Assembly: GCA_011052165.1 (NCBI GenBank)
Contig: DRJN01000282.1
Coordinates: forward strand, 1 to 5,421
DNA from: Gammaproteobacteria bacterium
Lineage (GTDB): Bacteria; Pseudomonadota; Gammaproteobacteria; UBA6429; Thiohalophilaceae
Reading direction: 5' to 3'
Length of the DNA: 5,421 nt
Part shown: in pieces, positions 1-5,421 of the stretch
How positions within the stretch are numbered: position 1 is the stretch's first letter
Layout: every line of letters begins with the position of its first letter
Notes under the pieces: model-generated
The model's input: the letters and a program-made list of their open reading frames with translations, nothing else
The model's database searches: none
What the model was told of the DNA's origin: nothing
Program-made: the position numbers and the translations under genes

Positions 1-1415
1 ACCTGCTGAAACTTGTGCGCGACATTCAGCAGTTTCGCTTCTTCAAAATAATTACTGATGATCTGCAAACCGGCGGGCATGTCGTTGACAAAACCGGCGG
101 GGACGGACATGCCGGGCAGACCGGCAAGATTGACGGCGATGGTGTAGATGTCAGACAGATACATGGTAATGGGATCATCGGCCTTCTCGCCAATATTGAA
201 AGCGGGTGTGGGTGAAGTCGGCCCCATGATGACATCGACCTTTTTAAAGGCCTGTTTAAAATCATCACTGATCAACCGGCGTACTTTCTGTGCTTTCAAA
301 TAATAGGCATCGTAATAACCGGAGGAGAGGGCATATGCACCAATCATGATCCGGCGTTTGACCTCGGCACCAAACGCTTCGCCTCGTGAACGCTTGTACA
401 AATCTTCCAGATCCTTCGGGTTTTCACAGCGATACCCGAATCGCACGCCATCGAAACGAGACAGATTGGAGGAACATTCCGCCGGTGCGACGACATAATA
501 GGCCGGTACCGCAAGATGGGTATTGGGCAGGCTGATGTCGATGATCTCGGCACCCATTTTTTTGTATTCGTCAATTGCCGCATGCACGGCATCGCCAATG
601 CCGGTATCCAGTCCTTCGCCAAAATACTCTTTGGGCAGACCGATCTTCATCCCCTTGAGATCCGTATCCAACCCAAGCGTATAATCCGGCACCGGGGTAT
701 CGATACTGGTGGAATCACGCTCGTCAAAACCTGCCATTGCTCCCAGAATCATGGCCGCATCTTCAGCCGTGCGGGTCAACGGCCCGCCCTGATCCAGACT
801 CGAAGCAAAGGCGATCATGCCGTAACGCGAAACGCGTCCATAAGTCGGCTTGAGTCCGGTAATGCCGCACAGGGCCGCTGGCTGGCGAATCGAACCACCG
901 GTATCGGTACCGGTGGCGCAGGGTGTCAGACGCGCCGCCACTGCGGCCGCCGAACCACCGGAGGAACCGCCCGGTACGGTATCGGTGTTCCAGGGATTTT
1001 TCACCGGCCCGTAAAAACTGGTTTCATTAGACGAACCCATGGCGAATTCATCCATGTTGGTCTTGCCCAGCATCACCGTGCCGGCGGCGTTCAGTTGTTC
1101 CACGCTGGTGGCATTATAGGGTGCAATAAAATTATCCAGCATTTTTGAGCCACAACTGGTCTTCACACCATCGGTGCAGAAAATGTCTTTTTGCGCCAGT
1201 GGAATGCCGGTCAGAGGGCCGGCTTCACCATTGGCAAGACTCTGATCGGCCTGTTTTGCCTGGGCCAGTGCCCGCTCGGCGCTGACCGTGATAAAACTGT
1301 TCAGTGCGCCATCCAGGCTTTCGATACGAGTCAGAAAATGACGGGTCAGTTCTTCGCTGGAAAAATCCCCCCGCTGCAGGCCACGGGACAATTCAGCGAT
1401 GGTTTTGTTGTGCAT
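1..1415 (-). CDS. gatA: Glutamyl-tRNA(Gln)/aspartyl-tRNA(Asn) amidotransferase subunit A (3' end cut by window)
   Basis: This is the glutaminase subunit of cytoplasmic GatCAB. It releases ammonia from glutamine, which GatB uses to amidate Glu-tRNA(Gln) or Asp-tRNA(Asn). Reading leftward from ATG at 1415-1413 gives 471 uninterrupted residues, about 15 short of the usual length, so only the extreme C-terminus lies outside the window. The amidase-signature Ser-cisSer-Lys triad is visible: K76 in the KDIF motif, S151 in GGSSGGS (149-155), and the nucleophile S175 in GTDTGGSIRQPA. The spacing matches the family. Other family blocks are GKTNMDEFAMGSSNE, LKPTYGRVSRYGM and RRIMIGAYALSSGYYDAYYL. The C-terminal part reads IISNYFEEAKLLNVAHKFQQ at the window edge. 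The start is supported by an AAGGA ribosome site upstream and by the family N-terminus (MHNKTIAEL). It lies downstream of gatC, separated by an atypically long 135-bp gap. No frameshift or missing catalytic residue was seen. Confidence 0.97.
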   Translation of the reverse strand, partial: MHNKTIAELSRGLQRGDFSSEELTRHFLTRIESLDGALNSFITVSAERALAQAKQADQSLANGEAGPLTGIPLAQKDIFCTDGVKTSCGSKMLDNFIAPYNATSVEQLNAAGTVMLGKTNMDEFAMGSSNETSFYGPVKNPWNTDTVPGGSSGGSAAAVAARLTPCATGTDTGGSIRQPAALCGITGLKPTYGRVSRYGMIAFASSLDQGGPLTRTAEDAAMILGAMAGFDERDSTSIDTPVPDYTLGLDTDLKGMKIGLPKEYFGEGLDTGIGDAVHAAIDEYKKMGAEIIDISLPNTHLAVPAYYVVAPAECSSNLSRFDGVRFGYRCENPKDLEDLYKRSRGEAFGAEVKRRIMIGAYALSSGYYDAYYLKAQKVRRLISDDFKQAFKKVDVIMGPTSPTPAFNIGEKADDPITMYLSDIYTIAVNLAGLPGMSVPAGFVNDMPAGLQIISNYFEEAKLLNVAHKFQQ

Positions 1416-1424
1416 GTACTTCAA

Positions 1425-1430
1425 TCCTTC
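1425..1430 (-). promoter_or_regulatory. Ribosome binding site of gatA
   Basis: On the minus strand this reads GAAGGA, followed about 9 nt later by the ATG at 1415. It supports the chosen gatA start. It also shows that gatA has its own translation initiation signal rather than depending on termination of gatC, which ends 135 bp upstream. Confidence 0.7.
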
Positions 1431-1457
1431 GGAATAGTTATCCGATGAGTTCATGAA

Positions 1458-1490
1458 GATGGGTTTCGCTTCGCTCTACCCATCCTACGG
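1458..1490. repeat. REP-like palindromic intergenic element
   Basis: A perfect 7-bp inverted repeat, GATGGGT (1458-1464) and ACCCATC (1478-1484), encloses a 13-nt loop that contains TTCGC twice in tandem (1465-1474). It is followed by CTACGG at 1485-1490. On the minus strand it has the form CCGTAGGATGGGT, then a GCGAAGCGAA core, then ACCCATC. From memory this resembles a short intergenic repeat scattered through many gamma- and betaproteobacterial genomes; that resemblance has not been checked by a search. It sits in the 135-bp gap between gatC and gatA. No T-tract follows either arm, so it does not look like an intrinsic terminator. It would be transcribed as a hairpin within the gatCA mRNA. 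Confidence 0.7.
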
Positions 1491-1550
1491 AAATATTAAG
1501 CGGGAATATTAAATGATAAAACCAATCCTGTCGCAGATTCGCCAGGCAGA

Positions 1551-1838
1551 TCACTCGATGACCTTCGGCACCAGATACAGGCCATTTTCCACCTGCGGGG
1601 CCATTTCCTGGAAGCGCTCACGCTGGTTGCCTTCCCTGACTTCGTCCTCGCGCAAGCGCTGTACCGCATCGGTAGGATGCGCCATCGGCTCAACATTATC
1701 GGTATCCACCGAATTCATCTGTTCAACCAGATCCAGTATACTGGATAAATTCTGAGCATAAGTGGATACATCGGTCTCATTAATGTCTAATCGCGCCAGA
1801 TGTGCTATTTTCTCTACGTCTTGCCTGTCCAGTGACAT
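1551..1838 (-). CDS. gatC: Glutamyl-tRNA(Gln)/aspartyl-tRNA(Asn) amidotransferase subunit C
   Basis: This is the small GatCAB subunit, which wraps around GatA and GatB and stabilises the complex. The 95-residue product is the usual family length. It starts MSLDRQDVEKIAHLARL, contains the helix around ILDLVEQM (34-41), the MAHP segment (52-55), and ends in the characteristic LYLVPKVIE. The frame is open upstream to a further ATG at 1898, adding 20 residues. I chose the start at 1838 because the family N-terminus begins there and a GAGG ribosome site lies 6 nt before it; the extra residues have no family look. It is the first gene of the leftward gatCA unit and is divergent from mreB across 167 bp. 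Nothing in the protein is unusual. Confidence 0.95.
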   Translation of the reverse strand: MSLDRQDVEKIAHLARLDINETDVSTYAQNLSSILDLVEQMNSVDTDNVEPMAHPTDAVQRLREDEVREGNQRERFQEMAPQVENGLYLVPKVIE

Positions 1839-2005
1839 AGCGTGCCTCGAATATTGTGTGAACTTGATCGCATTTGGGCGGCATTTATGGTGAAGCAAAC
1901 ATTAATTCTTCGAATATTTAGTTTATCCAAAGATGATTACTTGCCCAACCGCCCCCTATTTTATTAAAGTATCCCCTTTAATAACATTAAAGATTATAAA
2001 AAATT
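1839..2005. promoter_or_regulatory. Divergent gatC / mreB promoter region
   Basis: These 167 bp lie between two divergently transcribed genes, so both promoters are expected here. The region is clearly more AT-rich than the flanking genes, especially 1951-2005. Individual promoters cannot be assigned securely. For mreB, one weak candidate pairs TTGCCC (1941-1946) with TAAAGT (1965-1970) at an 18-bp spacer. For gatC, an exact TATAAT lies on the minus strand at 1998-1993 but lacks a good -35. A weaker minus-strand candidate pairs TTGGGC (1948-1943) with TAAACT (1925-1920) at 17 bp. The 9-mer TCGAATATT occurs at 1847-1855 and again at 1910-1918 in the same orientation. No coding capacity or RNA gene was recognised. 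Confidence 0.55.
1845..1848 (-). promoter_or_regulatory. Ribosome binding site of gatC
   Basis: GAGG on the minus strand ends 6 nt before the ATG at 1838. It decides between this start and the upstream in-frame ATG at 1898. It overlaps one copy of a 9-bp direct repeat, TCGAATATT. Confidence 0.6.
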
Positions 2006-3052
2006 ATGTTTGATAGACTGCGTGGTCTTTTTTCCAATGATGTATCCATTGATCTGGGTACCGCTAATACTCTCATTTATGTTCGCGGCAAGGGTATCGT
2101 ACTCAACGAGCCATCGGTGGTCGCCATTCGTCAGGAACGTGGCCCCGGCGGACCCAAAAGTATTTCCGCCGTCGGCATGGAGGCCAAGCGTATGCTCGGC
2201 CGCACCCCCGGCAATATCGTCGCCATTCGGCCGATGAAAGACGGCGTGATTGCCGATTTTACCGTAACCGAAAAAATGCTTCAGCATTTCATTCGCAAGG
2301 TCCATGAAGCCCGCTTTTTCCGCCCTTCCCCGCGGGTGCTGATCTGCGTACCCTGTGGCTCCACCCAGGTGGAGCGCCGCGCCATCCGTGAATCGGCCGC
2401 GGGCGCGGGCGCCCGCGATGTTTATCTGATTGAAGAACCCATGGCCGCCGCCATCGGCGCAGGCATGCCCATTTCCGAGGCTTCCGGCTCGATGGTGCTG
2501 GATATCGGCGGCGGCACCACCGAAGTGGCGATTATCTCTCTGTCCGGCATCGTTTATTCCGCGTCGGTGCGCATCGGCGGCGACCGTTTCGATGAGGCGA
2601 TTATCAATTATGTGCGCCGTAACTACGGTAGCCTGATCGGTGAATCCTCGGCTGAACGTATCAAGCATGAAATCGGCACCGCCTTCCCCGGCAACGAAGT
2701 GCGCGAACTGGAAGTCCGCGGCCGCAATCTGGCCGAGGGCATCCCCCGCAGCTTCACGCTCAACAGCAATGAAATTCTCGAAGCCCTGCAAGAACCGCTG
2801 TCCGGCATCGTTTCTGCGGTCAAAACCGCCCTGGAACAGACGCCACCGGAATTGGCTTCTGATATTGCCGAACGCGGCATGGTGCTCACCGGCGGCGGCG
2901 CCCTGCTGCACGATCTGGATCGCCTGCTGATGGAGGAAACCGGACTGCCGGTACTGATCGCGGAGGATCCGCTTACCTGTGTTGCCCGTGGTGGTGGCCG
3001 GGCGCTGGAGATGATCGACGAGCACGGCGGTGATCTCTTCAGTGTTGAATAA
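2006..3052 (+). CDS. mreB: Rod shape-determining protein MreB, bacterial actin homologue
   Basis: MreB is a cytoplasmic ATP-binding actin-like protein. It forms membrane-attached filaments that orient and organise side-wall peptidoglycan synthesis by the elongasome. The 348-residue product matches the usual length (E. coli 347, recalled) and looks colinear with it. Visible features are an N-terminal amphipathic membrane-binding stretch (MFDRLRGLFS), the phosphate-1 motif DLGTANTLIY (16-25), the EEP motif (143-145) in IEEPMAAAIGAG, the phosphate-2 motif DIGGGTTEV (166-174), and the adenosine motif GMVLTGGGALL (291-301). The C-terminus ends in HGGDLFSVE, as in relatives. The start is fixed by this family N-terminus. 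The ribosome site is poor: an A-rich leader precedes the ATG with no clear GGAG. It is the first gene of the mreBCD-mrdA run, with an 85-bp gap before mreC. Confidence 0.99.
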   Translation: MFDRLRGLFSNDVSIDLGTANTLIYVRGKGIVLNEPSVVAIRQERGPGGPKSISAVGMEAKRMLGRTPGNIVAIRPMKDGVIADFTVTEKMLQHFIRKVHEARFFRPSPRVLICVPCGSTQVERRAIRESAAGAGARDVYLIEEPMAAAIGAGMPISEASGSMVLDIGGGTTEVAIISLSGIVYSASVRIGGDRFDEAIINYVRRNYGSLIGESSAERIKHEIGTAFPGNEVRELEVRGRNLAEGIPRSFTLNSNEILEALQEPLSGIVSAVKTALEQTPPELASDIAERGMVLTGGGALLHDLDRLLMEETGLPVLIAEDPLTCVARGGGRALEMIDEHGGDLFSVE

Positions 3053-3060
3053 GCCGGACA

Positions 3061-3088
3061 GCTGATTTCAGCCTGGCCACAAGCCAGG
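3061..3088 (+). other. Two adjacent small hairpins between mreB and mreC
   Basis: GCTGA (3061-3065) pairs with TCAGC (3068-3072). CCTGGC (3072-3077) pairs with GCCAGG (3083-3088) around a CACAA loop. The two dyads share base 3072, so both cannot form completely at once. They begin 8 nt after the mreB stop codon. No T-run follows the second stem, so a classic intrinsic terminator is not supported. A role in mRNA 3'-end stability or in differential expression of mreB over mreC is possible but is inference only. Confidence 0.4.
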
Positions 3089-3124
3089 GATATCGTCAGA
3101 AATTCATCAGGAACCTGCTTAATC

Positions 3125-3130
3125 GGAGAG
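3125..3130 (+). promoter_or_regulatory. Ribosome binding site of mreC, marking an upstream start
   Basis: GGAGAG is the strongest Shine-Dalgarno match on the plus strand near a gene start in this window. It ends 7 nt before the GTT codon at 3138, which is where homology places the first residue of MreC. No comparable site precedes the canonical in-frame codons downstream (TTG at 3198, ATG at 3207). Confidence 0.7.
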
Positions 3131-3137
3131 AAGCCCC

Positions 3138-4016
3138 GTTAAACTGTTATTCATTCAAGGTCCCTCAACCGGAATACGTCTGTTCCTGCTGGTCGTCTTG
3201 TCCATTATGTTAATGACGCTGGACTACCGCACCGATACGGTGCGCAGCATTCGCGCCGGGCTTTCCGTCATCATCTATCCGATGCAATACCTCGTTGATC
3301 TGCCCGGCAACTTCATCAGCTGGACCCGGGACACCTTTGTCACCCACTACACCCTGCAGGAGGAAAATACCACCCTGCGCACCCAAAACCAGATTCTCAA
3401 GGCACAGTTGCAGAAATTCACCTTTATCGAAGCAGAAAACGTGCATTTGCGCGAACTGCTACAATCCTCCAAGCGCGTCGGCGAACGGATGCTGGTGGCT
3501 GAACTGCTATCGGTTGATCTCGATCCTTTCCGCCGTCAGGTGGTCATCAACAAGGGCAGCCTGAACAATAATCTTTATGTCAATCAGCCTCTGCTCGACG
3601 CCAATGGCGTCATGGGCAAGATCGTTCACATTTACCCGTTCACCAGTACCGCCATCCTGATCACCGATCCGAATCACACTCTTCCGGTGCAGGTGGCGCG
3701 CAACGGCCTGCGCACCATTGCCGTGGGCACCGGTAGCGACAACCAACTGAAACTGCTGTATCTGCCTAATAATGCGGACATCCGGGTTGGCGACAAACTG
3801 ATAACATCAGGGCTGGGCTGCGTGTTTCCGGCGGGTTATCCCGTCGGTCGCGTAACCACGGTGAATACCAACCCCAGACTGCCCTTCGCGCAGGTGCTGG
3901 CCAAACCGGCCGCCAAACTGGATCGCAGCCGCGAAGTACTACTGGTCTGGCCCTCCCATGCGTCACAGGCAAAAATGCAGACGCCCTGCTCCCGCACCCA
4001 GAAGACGGCACCATGA
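3138..4016 (+). CDS. mreC: Rod shape-determining protein MreC (apparent GTT start)
   Basis: MreC is an inner-membrane protein whose periplasmic domain links MreB filaments to PBP2 and activates it. From the GTT at 3138 the product has 292 residues. It has a short cytoplasmic segment (KLLFIQGPSTGIR, 2-14), one membrane helix (about 15-28), a coiled coil (about 73-109, with EENTTLR and ENVHLRELL), and then the beta-rich domain ending in NADIRVGDKLITSGLG (212-227), GYPVGRV and EVLLVWP. The family N-terminus is encoded from 3138, behind a GGAGAG site, yet the codon is GTT. The in-frame stop TAA is at 3120-3122, and no ATG, GTG or TTG occurs until TTG at 3198 or ATG at 3207. Starting at either of those would cut into the membrane helix. 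Residues C228-V229 replace the GR more usual after GLG. The C-terminal tail after LLVWP is short, about 22 residues. The stop overlaps the mreD start (ATGA, 4013-4016). Confidence 0.93.
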   Translation, partial: VKLLFIQGPSTGIRLFLLVVLSIMLMTLDYRTDTVRSIRAGLSVIIYPMQYLVDLPGNFISWTRDTFVTHYTLQEENTTLRTQNQILKAQLQKFTFIEAENVHLRELLQSSKRVGERMLVAELLSVDLDPFRRQVVINKGSLNNNLYVNQPLLDANGVMGKIVHIYPFTSTAILITDPNHTLPVQVARNGLRTIAVGTGSDNQLKLLYLPNNADIRVGDKLITSGLGCVFPAGYPVGRVTTVNTNPRLPFAQVLAKPAAKLDRSREVLLVWPSHASQAKMQTPCSRTQKTAP

Positions 4017-4504
4017 GCATTCATGAGCGCAGACGGGGAAGCTGGATTATCACCTTCAGCTTTATCGTCGCCATACTGTTGAGTATCCTGCCCCTGCCGC
4101 CCGGTCTGCACGCCTTCATGCCCAGCTGGCTGCTGCTGACGACCATTTACTGGAGCATGGCCCTGCCACACCGCATCGGCATCGGCGTTGCCTGGGGTTT
4201 GGGCCTGCTGCTCGATGTCCTGTACGATACCCTGCTGGGACAGCATGCGCTGGTGATGGCGCTGGTGATCTTTTTAACCCTCCACCTGCATCAGCGCATC
4301 CGTGTCGTCCCTCTCTGGCAGCAGGCTATTACCATTTATGTGCTATGCCTGATCTATATGCTGATCATTTTCTGGATCAAGGGCTTGCAGGGCGTGGCGC
4401 CGGATTTCTGGATGGCGCTCATCTCGCCCCTGATCAGCGCCCTGATCTGGCCGGCGGTGTTTGTTTTTATGCGCAACCTGCGGCGTTACTACCAGGTTAA
4501 TTAG
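4013..4504 (+). CDS. mreD: Rod shape-determining membrane protein MreD
   Basis: MreD is the integral inner-membrane partner of MreC in the elongasome and is needed for rod shape; its precise role is less defined than that of MreB or MreC. The 163-residue product matches the usual length (E. coli 162, recalled). It has a positively charged N-terminus (HERRRGSW) and roughly six hydrophobic segments at about 11-28, 38-51, 56-74, 79-93, 103-122 and 131-152. Family motifs seen are YWSMALPHR (46-54), LLDVLYDTLLG (66-76), LWQQA (101-105) and the closing basic FMRNLRRYY. The ATG overlaps the mreC stop by 4 bp and has only a weak ribosome site, so translation is probably coupled to mreC. No unusual residues were noted. 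Confidence 0.97.
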   Translation: MSIHERRRGSWIITFSFIVAILLSILPLPPGLHAFMPSWLLLTTIYWSMALPHRIGIGVAWGLGLLLDVLYDTLLGQHALVMALVIFLTLHLHQRIRVVPLWQQAITIYVLCLIYMLIIFWIKGLQGVAPDFWMALISPLISALIWPAVFVFMRNLRRYYQVN

Positions 4505-4560
4505 CCCGTCTGTCTCTCATGATGTTTACCAACCCGTATGCCCACGCCAGATTATAAGTT

Positions 4561-5421
4561 ATGCCTGATCACAAGCACCTTACCCTGAAAGATCATGTGC
4601 GGGAAACGCAGATCTTCAATCAGCGGCTGATCATTGCCGCTGTGTTGATGGCCGGTCTGACCCTCATCCTGGTCGCGCGTATGGTGTATCTACAAATTAT
4701 TAACCTCAGCCATTTCGCCCTGCTTTCGGAAAACAACCGGGTCAGTATTCTGCCCATTCCCCCCACACGCGGATTGATCTATGATCGCAACGGTATCCTG
4801 CTGGCCCAGAATCTTCCCAGCTTCACCCTTGAGCTGGTCACTGAACACATGCACGATGTGAATGAAACCATTCGCCAGATTGGCAAACTCATAACCCTCA
4901 GCGAAGAAGACATCAAACGCTTTAACAAAAATCGCAGTCACAAACGCCGCTTCGAAGGCATCCCTCTGCGTTTCCGGCTCAATGATAGCGAGGTCGCCCG
5001 CATCGCCGTCAACCAGTACCGCATGCCGGGCGTGAATATCCGCGCCACCCTGACCCGTCATTATCCCCTGGGCGCGCTGGGCGCACACGCCATTGGTTAT
5101 GTCGGACGCATCAACGTCGAGGATCTCCGCAGCCTGGATGAATCCAACTACAGCGGCACCAACTATATCGGCAAAACCGGCATCGAGCGCGCCTATGAAG
5201 ATCAGCTTCACGGTCGCGTGGGCATGCAAAAAGTCGAAACCAATGCCCAGGGGAAGATCCTGCGCGTACTGGAACGCACCTTGCCGGTTCCCGGCAAGAA
5301 CCTGTATCTGAATCTGGATGTAAAACTGCAGGCTGTTGCTGAAGCCGGCTTCGGCGATCACACCGGCGCCCTGGTGGCTATCGATCCCCGTAACGGCGCA
5401 GTGCTGGCGCTGGTCAGCGTC
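4561..5421 (+). CDS. mrdA: Penicillin-binding protein 2, peptidoglycan transpeptidase (5' part only)
   Basis: PBP2 is the monofunctional class B transpeptidase of the elongasome. It cross-links side-wall peptidoglycan in the periplasm and works with RodA and MreC. The window holds 287 codons of a gene usually about 620-640 codons long. They cover a cytoplasmic tail, a membrane anchor (about 23-43), and the start of the non-catalytic pedestal domain with PPTRGLIYDRNG (67-78), FEGIPLRF, VNQYRMPGV, RHYPLG (166-171), AIGYVGRIN and YIGKTGIERAYE (202-213). The last residues, VAIDPRNGAVLALVS, lead into the transpeptidase domain. The catalytic serine (SxxK), SxN and KTG motifs lie beyond the window, so activity cannot be judged. 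The start is fixed by a TAA two codons upstream (4555-4557). The ribosome site is weak. It lies 56 bp after mreD, consistent with the same transcript. Confidence 0.97.
   Translation, partial: MPDHKHLTLKDHVRETQIFNQRLIIAAVLMAGLTLILVARMVYLQIINLSHFALLSENNRVSILPIPPTRGLIYDRNGILLAQNLPSFTLELVTEHMHDVNETIRQIGKLITLSEEDIKRFNKNRSHKRRFEGIPLRFRLNDSEVARIAVNQYRMPGVNIRATLTRHYPLGALGAHAIGYVGRINVEDLRSLDESNYSGTNYIGKTGIERAYEDQLHGRVGMQKVETNAQGKILRVLERTLPVPGKNLYLNLDVKLQAVAEAGFGDHTGALVAIDPRNGAVLALVSV

Noticed and set aside
516..1148. 210-codon open frame on the plus strand within gatA
   Set aside because: gatA on the opposite strand is continuous with all catalytic residues present; the plus-strand product is an unrecognisable shadow rich in Gly, His and Arg.
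1458..1484. Intrinsic terminator between gatC and gatA
   Set aside because: The hairpin has no T-tract on either side, its loop is large, and terminating here would uncouple two subunits of one complex.
1839..1898. 20-residue N-terminal extension of gatC from ATG at 1898
   Set aside because: The GatC family begins at the MSLDRQDVEKI segment, a GAGG site precedes that ATG, and the extension would consume much of the divergent promoter region.
2404..2417. 14-bp perfect GC palindrome inside mreB
   Set aside because: It encodes a conserved Gly-Ala-Gly-Ala-Arg stretch using GC-ending codons, so the symmetry is adequately explained by coding sequence.
1994..3025. 343-codon open frame on the minus strand antisense to mreB
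   Set aside because: It lies wholly opposite a certain mreB, has no family likeness or ribosome site, and its His/Gly/Asn-rich composition is typical of an antisense shadow of a codon-biased gene.
4690..5361. 223-codon open frame on the minus strand antisense to mrdA
   Set aside because: The plus-strand reading is clearly PBP2 throughout; this frame is open because of codon bias and shows no recognisable protein.

Overview
The window is a conserved housekeeping segment from a gram-negative bacterium. It most resembles a gammaproteobacterium outside the Enterobacterales, possibly a Chromatiales-like lineage; this placement is inferred from remembered protein similarity and gene order. MreB aligns from memory almost end to end with the E. 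coli protein. The organism also carries the GatCAB amidotransferase, which E. coli lacks. mreBCD runs straight into mrdA here, instead of into the maf/rng genes that follow mreD in Pseudomonas.

Left half, minus strand (1-1838): gatC then gatA, transcribed leftward. They encode two subunits of the enzyme that amidates mischarged Glu-tRNA(Gln) and/or Asp-tRNA(Asn). gatA runs off the left edge with about 470 of an expected 485 or so residues present. The third subunit gene, gatB, would be expected just beyond the left edge. The gatC-gatA gap (1416-1550) is unusually long and contains a REP-like palindromic element at 1458-1490.

Centre (1839-2005): a 167-bp AT-rich divergent intergenic region that must hold the promoters for gatCA on one side and mreB on the other.

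Right half, plus strand (2006-5421): mreB, mreC, mreD and the first 287 codons of mrdA (PBP2), the core of the rod-shape elongasome. MreB is the cytoplasmic actin-like filament, and MreC and MreD are its inner-membrane and periplasmic partners. PBP2 is the transpeptidase that the complex activates for side-wall peptidoglycan synthesis. rodA, encoding the glycosyltransferase partner, would be expected downstream. mreC and mreD overlap by 4 bp, and mreD to mrdA is 56 bp.

I found no clearly new system, and all genes belong to known families. The points most worth checking are three. First, mreC appears to have no canonical start codon: homology and a good ribosome binding site both point to a GTT codon. 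Second, the palindromic repeat separates gatC from gatA. Third, two adjacent dyads lie between mreB and mreC.
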